Source of the DNA: Ptychodera flava
Taxonomy: Eukaryota > Hemichordata > Enteropneusta > Ptychoderidae
Length of the DNA stretch: 64,000 nt
Reading direction: 5' to 3'
Assembly: GCF_041260155.1 (NCBI RefSeq)
Contig: NW_027248387.1
Location: 248,001 to 312,000, forward strand
The notes under the pieces were generated by a model, which was given only the letters and a program-made list of their open reading frames with translations, was not told the origin of the DNA and made no database searches. The position numbers were made by a program, and so were the translations under genes. This document shows, in pieces, positions 1-12,294 of this stretch. How positions within the stretch are numbered: the stretch's first letter is position 1; every line of letters starts with the position of its first letter.

Positions 1-409
1 CCGGCTTGGTTTGGCATGATCGAAAAATATTTGCAGTGAGTGATGATCATGCGATTGGGAAGAATTGGAATCAGAAAAATATTTATTGTATCTTTTCAGC
101 ACCTTAACACTTTCACCGCGGGAGGGCGCATTCTGCGCCAACGGCCAGACTGCGGGAGGCGCGTAAACGCGCCAAGAACGTACGCGTTTATATGCGTTCG
201 ATATACGTTGGCTTTGTCTGATCTACATCATGTTTGTTGACTATTTCCTCAAACCTAGTTTAGCGCACGGGGTACAGGTCAAACCTAAATGAGCATGCGC
301 GCCAAATTTGTAAACAAATGCCGCCATACTCGGTCATTTCTCCGCCGTAATTTGTATCAATCCTGTGATCAGTTGTTGTTGTCGTTTTTCTGTCAGAAGG
401 TATTTAAAA
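1..409. other. No gene recognised; short GC-rich patch
   Basis: Nothing protein-like could be supported here. Positions about 110-215 are more GC-rich than the surroundings and hold a small self-complementary stretch around GGGCGCATTCTGCGCC. The short open frames are not convincing. Confidence 0.5.
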
Positions 410-619
410 ATGGCGACGCGGGCACAGTTTAACACCGACTAAGCCCTTGAGCATGTTTTTCTAGACAGTGATAGTGGAATTGTCAGTGATCGTGAAACTG
501 AACTCGACGGAGATAGCGTAAGTCAAATTTCAAATTACAACTCTAATACCGATCTTGAATATGTCCCGAACTCCTCGGAATTGATAATGTGTTTTACAGC
601 AGTCTGGTCTACGTTGTGA
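410..619 (+). pseudogene. Possible piggyBac-like transposase N-terminal remnant
   Basis: From the ATG at 410 the frame reads MATRAQFNTD, then an in-frame TAA at 440-442, then ALEHVFLDSDSG and a long acidic Ser/Asp/Glu-rich stretch ending with a stop near 619. Acidic segments of the form 'eeALe.if.dsDSd' are typical of the N-termini of piggyBac-derived transposases; that is family knowledge, and the match is short. The stop differs by one base from a Glu codon. No downstream DDD transposase core was found within the next 2 kb, so this is at best a truncated, dead fragment. It could also be a chance acidic frame or an isolated first exon, since a GTAAGT donor-like site lies near 518. Confidence 0.25.
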
Positions 620-2926
620 TGTTGGCACTTTTAAAATTGATTTCAACATTTTTATTAGTATTACTTGGGATAGCACAGAAATAAATGGCGCAATTTCATT
701 TGCTGTCATTTATTTGTTATAAGATGGTATTCTTCACGAAATAGAGAAGGGGAAGGATATTGAATTCGGAAATGCTTGAAAAATGAAACGTGTAAATAAA
801 AAATAATGTCTGTCCATTTGCTTACAAAAAATGGGGTATAGTTGCAACAACATGTTTTGCATCAAACCACAGTAATTTGCTGGAACACACACGACTGAAT
901 GCAAAAATACTCACTAATTGGTTGTTCGGCGTACTTCACTTTGAATTTCAAGAGGACTTTGCTGCAGAAAAGTACTCCCTTAGCGTATTAATTAGCAGAA
1001 TACGCAACATGTCCACTTATAATGCAAACAGTGCAGTGCCAGCAATACATCCTGGACACCAGCAAAAATAACATATCAAATAGACCGAAAACCGTTGAGA
1101 AAAGGGGAAAAATATATGGTGTAGGCACTAAAGCTTAAAATACGTGAATGATGAGGACAGAAGTCCACTAACAGAGTTTCGCATCCGGCAGAGCAGAACG
1201 TAATGATTATATAAATTGTGAAGATAGCGTAAGGTTTTACCGATGAAGCAATATGAGACAATCAAATTATGACGGCACAGCATTGCATTGCCGTAAAACA
1301 AGGCTCTGCTTCATACATAGAATACTCTCATTGCTAGTAGTGTTTTGCAGTAGTACATCGAGAAAATACAACAGAAAGGCAAGCCCTACTAAAACTAAAT
1401 ATATTTGTAAAATGTTGCAGAGCAAATAAAAATGAGTATAAAGGAAACTAACATATTGTGTCATTAGTTAATGCTGTTTGTAATTATCAATACAAAATCA
1501 CGCAGAAGATATTAAATGGAGCCTATTAAATCTTCAAATTTAGATGAAACTTTTATTCTTATTTATAATAATTGGAGTCGTGTAAATGACACTCCGTTAC
1601 CCGACAGTAGAGACGTAATGCCAGGCAAAGGAAAGTGGAAGATAGGAAAAGTGTACTTCTACATTAACAAAATTTATTAAAACAAGCGGCGCAGAAGGCA
1701 GGACGACACAACTCAGTCGCGTTAAAAAGTGACGTACTGAAGGAATTGGATATTAGATTAAATTTTTAGAAATATTTTTGAAGAAAAAAGGTTTGAGTAT
1801 GGCAAGTGTGAGAGAAAATTGTAGCCCAGTACGTAGACTTTACTCTCCTTTTAACATCAATTTCCAAATACGTAGCCTTGTCTCCTCATGATGACCGACG
1901 AGAAAAAAAAACTCATTTTTACGAAACTTTGTTGTAAGTAAGAGATAAACGTGCCCTTGAACACGAACAAGCAAGTGTGAAATGTGTCAAAATATTTAAC
2001 GCGTTTACTTCTAGAGTGTAAGTGCATATGGAAAATGTTCGGGCTGTCTCGCATGTGAAAGTAAGAAGGCAGTGACACTTTATAATGTATATATGATCAG
2101 GTATATTGTAGCGAATTGTGCATGGTTGTATGCGCTGCCCTAATCAAGCTTCGAGATTGACTTATGCGATAATGTAAACAAGAAATGGTAATCCAAGCAT
2201 TTTAATTCGGGTGACACTACCAGTTCTAAGTTTTGATATAAACTTTGACATAAACATGTCAACGCATCTTTTAATGCATAGCTTTCTCAACTTTAAAACA
2301 AAAACGACTGGCATGATTGCAATCAAATAGAGGTACAAAAGTGGGTGGTACAGAAGAGGATGGCTATCCAATTACAAATACTCAGTCCCCAACAACATGT
2401 ACAATGTATTAAAGCCGTCACGGCAAGCTATTGGCCCGTAGGCAGTGAAAAGTAAACTAAGGTAAATGAGGTTGATTCAACTGAATTTACAGTGCCACAA
2501 TTTTTAAAATATGAGAAAAATCATGAATAATATCGAGAAATGCATGCTACATGTCCCTTGTAAAAGACAAATTACGTAAATAGTTTTATGTTATAATGTG
2601 GTTTGTATACGTTCTGTTGATATGAGAAAAGAACAAAAAAATACAAATGGTATTTTGCTATGAAACAGTAAAACAAACAAATTGGAAGTAAAATAATGAT
2701 ACCGATCAAACTACTAATAAGCTTAATTTTGCTCTTTGAACAGAACTTTTTTCGTTGATAATCATTTGATTTTTTGGGTTTTTCGGGAATATGTAGTATA
2801 ACTACAAACAGAAGGCGAGAAGAGATAGAATGAAACGCTTTTCCTGAATGCAAACATATTGACGTTACTACTAAATATCATTCCCTAATAGTTTTCTTGG
2901 TCTGGCGAAGGAAAATACGAGTGATG
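620..2926. other. AT-rich stretch without recognised genes
   Basis: Only short open frames with no domain-like content on either strand. No repeat family shared with the rest of the window was noticed. Confidence 0.5.
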
Positions 2927-2978
2927 CAATGACCGTGTCACCACGAGTAAAAGACGGGTGGTGTGGCACGGTCATTAT
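2927..2978. repeat. Short hairpin
   Basis: An inverted repeat: AATGACCGTGTCACCAC is followed by about 11 bases and then GTGGTGTGGCACGGTCATT, complementary with about two mismatches. It lies about 200 bp upstream of the Crypton remnant and could be a small MITE or a fragment of that element's end. Confidence 0.5.
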
Positions 2979-3190
2979 TACATTTGTACTGCGGATTACT
3001 TGCATCGGAGTGCGCTCGTACCACATGTATTTGCATTGCAGTGCAATACCGAAAACATTATGCCATATCCAAATCCAAATTAGTAATACTAGCCGGAAGT
3101 AATTTTTGTTTGTAAACGTCTATTACATAAACAAACCACAAATTGTCGTCTGCAAGCCTTTTAACAAGTCGCAGTACCGTTTCAACGTTC

Positions 3191-4743
3191 ATGATGGAGG
3201 ATTTCGATTGCACAGACGAAAAGTACGACAAGGAAAATTGCATTTATTTGTCACAACTAGAAGATGAATTTTACTATAGACATGTTATTCACGGTACCTG
3301 TTGCGGAACAACAACAATCTACATTACCGTCAACATCATCCTCGACGGCCAGTCATCCTGCAGCCGGGTCGAGTAAAAGTACGTCTGCCGTGCAGAGATT
3401 TGTAGAAGTGACGGACAAAGAAGTAGATCGACAAATGCTAAACAGAAATATCCCAACACGGCCAACAAAACCAAGCGTGAGTTGGCAGTTTTTCACGAGT
3501 GGAAAACCCATATGAGAGGAGATACGCGTCCTGTTCATAAAGTACCATTGAGTGAACTCGATGATCTGCTGGTGTCTTTCGTCTGGTCGGTGAGGATGAA
3601 AAACAGCAACGAATGTGAACAAGACACATTGTCGAGCTATCAAAAGAGCACCGACAGACATCTACGAGAAATGCAGTACCCGAAGAGTATTATACGGGAC
3701 GACGAGTTCAAGAAGAGCAGAGAGTCGCTTGCCGCGAAGCGAAAGAAGTTGAAAGCAGAAGGAAAGGGCAACCTACCGTGCAGATCGTCCGCGATAACAT
3801 AGGCGGACGAATTGAACCTGATCGAGAGCCGGCATCTAGGTACCTCCACCCCCGATTCAATTATTAACACGGTTGGTACACGATGACGAAGTTGTTTGGA
3901 TTGCGGGGAAGCAATGAACACCACCAGATGAGATAGGGCGATATCGTCATCAAGGAGGATCAGCGCGGCGAGTACTTACCGTACAACGAGCGAGTGACGA
4001 AGACCCGTAATGGCGAGCCGGGAAAAACGAGAAAGTTTCAACCAAGAGCATATGCTACGCCGGATAGCCCAGCGAATGCCCTGTACGAGTCTTTAAAGAA
4101 TATGAATTTCGAGGACCGCAAAAGATGAAGTATCTAGATTCCCCATTCTACTCGGAATCCAGGCAACTTCAGCAAGTGTACAGAGCGGTTTTGGTTTCGG
4201 ACGCAGCCAATGGAACGCAAGAAGATCGACACCATTATGAAACATATGTGCACAGCCGCTGGTCTCGAGGGCAAGTTGACGAACCACAGTGCCAGGAAAA
4301 CGTCGATAGCCCGTTTACTACACGCAGGGGTTACGCCAAACACAGTGGTTTAGTTGAGCGGTCACAAGAACTTGAATAGCCTGAACAGATACGCGATCGC
4401 CTCGGAAGACCAGCAGAATCAGATGAGCGATATTTTAACCGGCGCCCGTTCGAAGTATGAGCCACAGCAACAGAGTCACGACCGGGCGCTCCTGCCTATT
4501 GAAACGCCGCCGCTTTCAGGTTAAGCCATTCTTAATAATCCAGTCCTGAGTATATCGTCACAGCAAGCAAGCAGTGCTATCGCGGGCATGTTTGCCAACG
4601 CAACCATTACTGGCGGAACTTTTAATTTCAATTTCAACGTAGCAGGGAACACGTCCACCGCAAATTGTGGTCACCATTCCATTGAAAATCCCGCTACCAG
4701 GAGACGACCTCCTATGGTTTTGTATGATTTGGACGACGGGTAG
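3191..4743 (+). pseudogene. Crypton-type tyrosine recombinase (KIAA1958-like), broken
   Basis: Remnant of a Crypton DNA transposon recombinase, the family that gave rise to vertebrate KIAA1958-like genes. In order: an acidic N-terminus from the ATG at 3191; a SAM-like core-binding region at 3460-3800 (LAVFHEWKTHM, LSELDDLLVSF, KKLKAEGKGNL); and the catalytic domain with Arg I in GLRGSNEH (~3895), the HxxR box in NHSARKT (Arg codon 4294-4296), the second His in LSGHKN (codon 4363-4365) and the nucleophilic Tyr in NSLNRY (codon 4390-4392). A C-terminal tail follows (GMFANATITGGTFNFNFNV), ending in TAG 4741-4743. The copy is dead: frame changes near 3255-3300, 3460-3490, 3871 and 4080-4190, and in-frame stops at 3800, 3934, 4351 and 4522. 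All four active-site motifs are still legible, so decay is moderate. Element ends were not located; Cryptons lack TIRs. Confidence 0.85.
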
Positions 4744-5402
4744 CTCTCTGAGATCGGTGACTTTCAAGTGACACTGGTCATTTTTCAATAGATTTACTTG
4801 CTTTGGACATAACTGGACTCTTGATGTGTTTGAAACTTCGTTACGTGATCTTTACTGTGTAATGTTTGTTCGGTACGCGGTCAGATTTCGATTGTTTACA
4901 CTGCACTGAATATCAGTGTCGATGCCGTCCTTCGCCAATATTTCCGTTAAAAGTGTCGTCATGTTGACCAAAGATTGCTGGTTTGTTGATATTTATGTAA
5001 TAATTATAATTCATGTTTATTTTCCATGTTCATTAAAATTTTCAAAGGAATATAAGTCTTTTGTTTCATTAATTTTCCCGGACCATCGACCACTAGCCTT
5101 TGAACGCGGAAGTATTCCTGCCTTTTGTTCACTTTCACTGTGTGAGCTAATACTTGACCTTGTGACCTGTAAATAAGTAAACAGCGTTATCCAATCAAAA
5201 GTGGGAATGCAGGACCTCCAGCCGATAAAAAGTCAATGACATCATCGTAGTGGCGCCTCTTCACAAAACAGCGTAAACAATGAATATCATTCCGCAGAAC
5301 TCTGCCTGGGTTGTGTGGTCGCATTTCTTTCGTTTTTATAGGCTGTTTCAGATTTATTTTTCTGTTTATTCTCAAAGTAAAGTTAAAACATAAGTAACAA
5401 TA
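4744..5402. other. No gene recognised
   Basis: AT-rich sequence downstream of the Crypton remnant, probably partly its 3' flank. No convincing open frame or repeat. Confidence 0.4.
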
Positions 5403-5592
5403 ACAGAGCCCTACGGCTAGAGAGTTCAAACATTCCGTACTGGGGGTATTTGCACTTGTGCTGGAGGTGTATTCTTGCTGCCCTCACACTCGCTATCGCT
5501 CGTGCGAGGACTGACGCAAGAATACACCTCCAGCAACTCGTGCAAATACCCCCAGTACGGAATGCTTGCACTCTCTAGCCGTAAGGTTCTGT
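5403..5592. repeat. Long hairpin MITE
   Basis: Two ~76 bp arms, 5403-5478 and 5516-5592, are inverted copies differing at only a few sites and a small indel, around a ~37 bp loop. The arms read through GGTATTTGCAC and GGAGGTGTATTCTTGC. Transcripts would form a stable hairpin. The short open frames here are by-products of the arms. Probably a fold-back MITE. Confidence 0.75.
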
Positions 5593-6100
5593 CATATTAT
5601 GTAACGAGTATTTTCCGAGCCAAACGAAGACAATTTATAAAGAATACTATACTTATCACATGCACCAGCCAATAATTCTTTACTTTTTGCAAAATAAGAG
5701 TAGTTTTCCACAATAATCCGTATTTGATCCTCTGAAATAAGTTAAGAATACAGTCAATGTGCCGTGAACGAGTTGTTGATCATTAATTTTGTAGTCGTCG
5801 GTCGCGTGAGCGAGGAACACGGCAACAACGTTTGTCTACGGAGCTAATGCCAGACGACCTCACCCAACACGAACCTTCCACGAAGCTATACACACGATTT
5901 CAAAGATAGCATGGGCCTAGAAATTTAACTCGGACAAAGTTACGTTATTCTTCGAGGACAAAAATTTGACTGAATATCAACAGCTCAAATACTATGTAAC
6001 TGTAACGTCGTGCCCGACAGTATGCAGTACCCTGATTGCAATACCCATGGAACCCACTTTAATGCGAATTTGTTGTTTACGAAAATTATTATTATCGTTG

Positions 6101-6102
6101 TC

Positions 6103-6134
<32 letters not shown>

Positions 6135-6139
6135 ATATA

Positions 6140-6199
<60 letters not shown>
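6101..6199. repeat. (TA)n microsatellite
   Basis: About 100 bp of near-pure TA dinucleotide with a few TAA interruptions. Confidence 0.95.
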
Positions 6200-6201
<2 letters not shown>

Positions 6202-6761
6202 ATATTTATCACTTACATATACCCTGTTATTCCCACAGTGTGACATCACACAATAGTAATACTGTTTACAAGATTTCCGTATTCCCTACTTCTGACGTTA
6301 GAAGTAGGTTAATACGGTCGGAACTTTTTTTCTACTGCCATGGTAATGGTAGGTTAACGACTTTTTGTCGCCAGCATTATTGCCTAGCTTCTATAGATGA
6401 AATAGAGTAAGCTTAGGTTTTGAAGAGTTTTGACGGAATTAGGGATTTATAAACATGTGACAAAAGTCTACACATTTTGATTACGATGATCGTGACAGTT
6501 TCTCTGTTTCTCAATCCCGTAAAATTAAAAACTCTTCAGCTTCTAGAAGTAGCCTACATGTAAACTGCTGAGTCACCTCCCGAAATTGACGAATTTATCA
6601 CCGAAGGGAGGAATCGAATATACAAAAATCCACAAGTAATGCTGTCAAGCAACTGATGAAACTTTTAGCATCGGCTAAGGATTTTATTGACGTTGAATTT
6701 CAGTAGGGGGTTTATCAAGGAGGTGTAAAAGGGGAGTTTAATGGCGCTGCCGTACACTTAT

Positions 6762-8162
6762 AACAGATTCTAATTCATATTTTCCAGTTCTAATGTGGAA
6801 AATTTAACACGCTTAATCTGATTTTTCTTTCAAAATAGTAAACTTATTGAAAAAGTCAAAAAGGACTGTACTTCATAGAACATTTCTAGCAACAGAAGTC
6901 GTGGCAATGTACACTTGTCAACAAGGAATCCACTGAACACATACACTTCAGCTACACACGTAGTGGCAATTGCACAAGTTAACAAGAGCTCTGCTTCACT
7001 GAACACATACACTACAGCTACATATGTTGTGGGATTGTACATAACTCAACAACAGTTGCACTTCATATAATACTTCAGTTACACATGTCGTGGCAGTGTA
7101 AAATGGTCAACAAGACCTGTACTTCACTGAACACATTCAACTAAGCTACAAACGTTGTGGCAATAACACAGTCACCAAGAGCTCTGCTTCTGAACACATA
7201 CACTATAGCTACGTATGTCGTGGGATTGTACATTACTCAACAACAGTTGCACTTCATTGAACACTTCAGCTACACATGTCGTGGGACTGTACATTATTCA
7301 ACAACAGTTGCACTTCATTGATCACTTCAGCTACACATGTCGTGGCAGTGTACACTGGTCAACAAGACCTGTACTTTACTGAACACATTCACCTAAGCTA
7401 CAAACGTCGTGGGAGTTACTAGAGTCATCAAGAGCTCTACTTCACTGAACACGTACACTACAGCTACAGATGTCTTTGGATTGTACATTACTCAACACTA
7501 TTGCACTTCATATAACACTTCAGCTTCAAATGTCCAGACAGTGTTTACTAGTCAACAAGAGCTGTACTTCACTGAACATAATGCACTTCAGCTACAAACG
7601 TCGTGGCAATGTACACTTGTTAACAAAAGCTGTATTTCATTGAACCTGCTGCTACAAATGTTGTGGCAGCGTACACTAGTCACGGAGAGCACTATTTCAC
7701 TGAACACATGCACCTTGGCAACAAATGTTATGGCAATTACAAGAGTCATCAAGAGCTCTGCTTCACTGAACACACGCACTACAGCTACATATGTCGTGGC
7801 ATTGTACATTTCTCAACAACAGTTGCACTTCAGAACACTTCAGCTGCAAATGTCCTGGCAGTGTACACTGGTCAACAAGAGCTGTACTTCACTGAACATA
7901 TGCACTTCAGCTACAAACGTCGTGGCAATGTACACTAGTTAACAAAAGCTGTACTTCATTGAACACCACAGCTACGAATGTCCCGGTGATGTACACTAGG
8001 CAACAAGAGCGGTACTTTAATGCATGCTTCAGCTACAAATGTCGTGGCAATGTACCGGTACACTGTATTGATATCCATCACTTTGAAGATTCTGAAATAA
8101 AAAATTAAAGGGAATTAGCATCTTTAACATATTACATTAGAAGTACATCTATCTTTAACAAG
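6762..8162 (+). repeat. 60-70 bp tandem-repeat element, copy 1
   Basis: A core of about 18-20 diverged units of about 58-70 bp, each built on GTACACTRGTCAACAAGAGC, TGTACTTCACTGAACA and CTACAAAYGTCGTGGCA. A second unit type with ACTCAACAACAGTTGCACTT is interleaved. Unique flanks (6762-6840 and 8060-8162) are shared, in reverse orientation, with the copy at 35775-37152, so the array is an internal part of a discrete ~1.4 kb element. The 177-residue open frame at 7409-7942 is simply the translated repeat. No TIR was seen. The last shared bases at the two ends are AACAGATTCTAATTC and ATCTTTAACAA. Confidence 0.8.
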
Positions 8163-9943
8163 TCATCGACAATGACACAGTCCCCGCATGTTAATGTGTA
8201 CTTTAATTACAAGTCCTCCGGGAGGAAGTTGTCCCCTTCATTAATTAGGTATGTGTTTAAATATACTGCATACAGATGGGGCTTAATGGCCAAAAATGAG
8301 TTCCATGTGGTGAAAACATAAAGCCAATGTGAGTCGCCATACTAATTACAAAAGGTCATTAAAATGAATCAATGCGGATATATCACTGTAATTAGGAAAG
8401 TTTATTACATATGCAATTACAAATTAATTAACTTTACACTGATAAATGTCTTTTTCACTATCAAAGTAATGTGAGCTTAACATCTGTACCAAGTTTCATG
8501 AAATTTGATGCAGTATTTCTTGACATATCAGACTAATTACGAAAATTCAATAATTGACATGATACTGCTACATGCCGTTAAACAACTTGATGTGCATATG
8601 TATGACATAGGTAAATGTCCTTGTGCCAACTTTGAATGATACTGGGCAATATGTCCGAGTTATAGCTCTGTACATGAAAAAATTGTAACAAAATGGCCAC
8701 CAGGTAGCCATTATATTGCATTGGATTGTGAAACCAAAAGACATGCATATTTATGACATGATAGGTCAATGTCCTTGTACCAACTTTGAAAAACATCAGT
8801 TGATACATATCCAAGTTGTGGCTCGGGACATGACAAAATCATAACAAAATGGCCACAAGGCAGCCATATTGCATCAGATTGTGAAACCAATTGACATGCA
8901 TATGTATGACATAGGTCAATGTCCTTGTATCAACTTTGAATAAAATCCGAGGATGCATGTCTGAGTTAATGCTAAGGACATGAAAATATTGTAACTAAAT
9001 GGCAGCCATGCGGCCATATTGGATCATATTGTGAAACAAATTGACATGCATATGGATGATATAGGTCAATGTCCTTGTTCCAACTTTGAATAAAGTTGGT
9101 TGAGATGTGCCTGAATTATGGCTCTGTACATGAAAACATCGTAATCAAATGGCTGCCTAGTGGCCATATTGGATCGTATCACAAAAAAAAATCGACGTAC
9201 ATATATGACATAGGTCAATATCCTTGTACCAACTTTGAATAAAATCGGTTGAGATGTGCCTGAGTTATGGCTCTATACATGAAAAAATTGTAATAAAATG
9301 GCTGCCTGGCGGCCATATTGGATCGTATCACAAAACAAATCAACGTGCATATCTATGACATTGGTCAATGTCCTTGTACCAACTTTGAATAAATTCGCTT
9401 GATACATGTCTGAGTTATGGCTTTGTACATGAAAAAATGGTAGCAAAATGGCCACATGGCAGCCATATTGGATCGATTCACAACACAAATTGACATTCAT
9501 ATCTATGACATTGGTCAATGTCCTTGTACCAACTTTGAATAAAATCGGTTGAAACATGTCTTAGTTATGGCTCTGTACTTGAAAAAATTGTAATAAAATG
9601 GCCGCCTGGCGACCATATTGGATCGTATCACAAAACAAATCGAGTTGCATATCTATGACATTGGTCAATGTCCTTGTACAAACTTTGAATAAAATCGGTT
9701 GTATTATGTCTGATTTATGGCTCTGTACATGAAAAAATCGTAATAAAATGGCCGCCTGGCGACCATATTGGATCGTATCACAAAACAAATCAACGTGCAT
9801 CTGTATGACATATTATGAAGTAATCCTTGTACCAAGTTTGAGTGAAATCGCTCTTTGCATCTCTGAGATATCTGCGTGAACGGACACACGCACGCACGGA
9901 CATGACTAAACCTATAAGTCCCCCCGGATGGTGTCCGTGGGGA
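8163..9943 (+). repeat. ~150 bp tandem array with a CCCC...GGGG-type tail
   Basis: About nine units of ~150 bp (8580-9890), each with ATGGCTCTGTACATGAAAAA, ATGGCCGCCTGGCGACCATA, TTGGATCGTATCACAAAACA and CAATGTCCTTGTACCAACTT. The array ends in a distinctive unit (9830-9943) carrying ACGCACGCACGGACATG and GTCCGTGGGGACTAAC. A matching AGTCCCC near 8180 may be the other terminus. Units diverge progressively away from the right end. Open frames on the minus strand (8578-9889) are repeat-derived. Probably a non-autonomous element with internal tandem repeats. Confidence 0.75.
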
Positions 9944-10720
9944 CTAACAAAATATATCTGTTCATTTACTCATGGTGCATGTTCATGTACTTTGCTTGCA
10001 TTAACAGGTAAAAAGTCCATGTGTGTACTGTGACAAAACTTTGATATTAGATTAGATTTAATTGATAACGCTGATTCACTATACACGGTAGTCAATGAGA
10101 AAACTCGAAATAATTTTCAATACAAAACTAGCAATATCTATGCATTGATAGACGTTTGATTATTGCATAAATGTACTTGTGATTGAAATAGGATTGTTAA
10201 AACTCATGTGTGAACAAAAATTTGATTTTGGAATTTCATTGAAAATGTTCATCCACAATACATGGGAGTCTATGATAAAATTGTAAATAATTTTTTCCGA
10301 TGAAAAATTTGTTATAATTGTGTATATATAGACGTTGTATAATGGACATATTACCGGTATGCTTGATTAGACTAGGATGGTTACAAATGGTTGTGTGTAA
10401 GAAATTTGATTTTGGAATTTCACCGAAATGTTGATTCACTATGCATAGTAGTCTATGGGGAAAGTTTGAATAATTGTTTTCAACACAAAACTAAATCTGT
10501 GTATTTATAGACATTTTACAACTGATACAAATGTCATTGATTCAAAAATGGTGTTTGAAAGTTCAGATGTGGACAACAATAATGATACTTGAATTTCATG
10601 TAAAAGTATTCTTTCACTTTTCATGACAGTTTACAGGTAACTGCTAAATATTTTCCATACAAAACTTGCCATATCTCTAACATGTAAATAACTTTGGAAT
10701 TATTCATTGCCCTCAGTGAG
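9944..10720 (+). repeat. ~180 bp repeat family, truncated copy
   Basis: About four diverged units of the same family that fills 60780-62580: ATTCACTATACATGG, CAGTCTATGA, AAACT, TTTTCCAATACAAAA, then GATTAGACTAGAGTGGTT. The start (GTACTTTGCTTGCATTAACAGGTAAAAAGT) parallels the start of the 60.8 kb array. Outer TIR ends are missing here. Confidence 0.7.
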
Positions 10721-10793
10721 CTCGACTTACAAGAAGACAAGGGAAGATGTATGTGTGACAGATGACTATAATTTTATTCAGATTTACAGTTAA

Positions 10794-11752
10794 GGTGGTT
10801 GGAAAGGCTAGAGCGTCAGTTATAAATTTCAACAAAACTATTAAAATATAAAATTAGTCAACATTCTCTGTGGTATAAAAAAACTAGACATTTGGGCACA
10901 AAGGCATTGCAGAATTATAGCCTGTTGAAACTTCTGAAAAGCTGACCAAATAAGAAGAAGTTGGGGAGTCCTTAGTGTATTAACTATGGTAGAGGTCCCC
11001 TAGCTTTTATTGAAAATTTTGAAAAGGGAAAGTCATTATTTGCTGTTTTTCAGGAAAGTTTGACAAGGCGGTGCTGGCATTCAGAGTGCGTGACTGCTAT
11101 TGTAAATGCATTTTTAGATGCTTTGAGTGTCAAAGAGGTGTCAAAAGTGAGATTAATCAAAAAAACTGCTCTATGACTTCAAAAGAGGGGTGCAAATATG
11201 GCTTGTTTTCAACATTTTTGACAAAATAACAGTTTTCCTTCATAATTTTATGCCACTTTAATCCAACCTTTGAAATGAGATATGGACATGGAATTTTTAC
11301 AGCCTATTAACAAGGTTACAGATAAGATTTGTATGGCACAATTTTCCTGTACTTGAAGTGTTTTTTGAAAAATCACATTTTGAAATTGAAAGAATTTTTA
11401 ATAATTTTTGATATATAAACCCATGTAAAATCATAAAAACAAATTTTATTTACAAATCCTGCCGTACAAATCTTACAATAAATAGTGTCAACATATTTAT
11501 AACAAATTTGGTAATATTTATACTTTCCAATTATAATTAAATTCAAATATGTAAAAAAAAAATAAAAAATTAAATTTTAATATTTACTGGTGTCATATTT
11601 CAAAATCACGGCTGCAAATATACAATTTTTGGGAGAAAATATTAACTAAGGAGTTATCCTGAAAATTTGAACTAAATATCTTCATTCTAACACTTGAAAC
11701 TTGACATTAACTCTGAGAAAAGATTGGTGCAAAAATAGCCTTTCCAGCCACC
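10794..11752. mobile_element. TTAA-flanked non-autonomous DNA transposon
   Basis: A 959 bp element with terminal inverted repeats GGTGGTTGGAAAGGCTA (left) and the complement of TAGCCTTTCCAGCCACC (right), one mismatch in 17, directly flanked by TTAA at 10790-10793 and 11753-11756. TTAA target duplication is characteristic of the piggyBac and Kolobok superfamilies. The ends do not start with CC, which argues against canonical piggyBac. The interior is AT-rich and has no transposase frame. Confidence 0.75.
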
Positions 11753-11756
11753 TTAA

Positions 11757-12187
11757 ATGACTTCAGAAAGAAATCATGCAACAAATCATTTTTATACCCC
11801 ACAATATTGTTTGAACACTGAAAATGCTTTTTGATGGGGTGGATACTTATGAAAATTGAAAGTGAACCCCCTGTGCTGTTTGACAAACGCATGACCCCCT
11901 CCTTTGCAGTTTTCAAATTTGAGGTGATCCCTGGATTTTATGGCCAACCCCCCGCCATAATAACTGAACACTCCTTAAATGTGTCTCTAAGTTTTAACTT
12001 GAAACAAAACACGAGCTACACTTTTATTGGTAAAAACAAAGTAGATTAATTTGGTGCTATTTTGGGTTGCACATCCCTGAAGAAAAAGTGTAAGCTTACT
12101 TGTGAACACTCCTTTAAACTTTGAAAGCCAATAAGGACATCTATTTCTCAAAACAACCACTACTTGGGCATTTTAGAGACATAATGT
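11757..12187. other. Unassigned spacer
   Basis: Between two elements. The open frame at 11831-12049 has no recognisable domain. CCCCC/GGGG-containing patches resemble transposon flanks seen elsewhere in the window. Confidence 0.35.
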
Positions 12188-12278
12188 AAGCCCTGCATAC
12201 GATTGTTGTGTGTTCCCAGCGTTATATGGTGTGAGGCTGTACGGCGTCCGGAACACATGTAGCATCGTATGCAGGGCA
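12188..12278. repeat. Hairpin with GCGTTATA loop motif
   Basis: Arms GCCCTGCATACGATTG... (12188-12215) and the complement of ...GTAGCATCGTATGCAGGGC (12251-12278). The loop carries CCAGCGTTATATGG, related to GGCGTTATACGGCC in the hairpins at 17526-17641 and 51498-51880. Confidence 0.65.
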
Positions 12279-12294
12279 CAGCCATTGTGTGTAC

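Noticed and set aside
7409..7942. 177-codon open frame
   Set aside because: It is the translated 60-70 bp tandem repeat; similar frames appear in the inverted copy and in more than one reading frame.
8578..9889. Minus-strand frames with repeated peptide VGTRTLTNVIDM
   Set aside because: These are the ~150 bp tandem array translated; the repeats explain the peptide periodicity.
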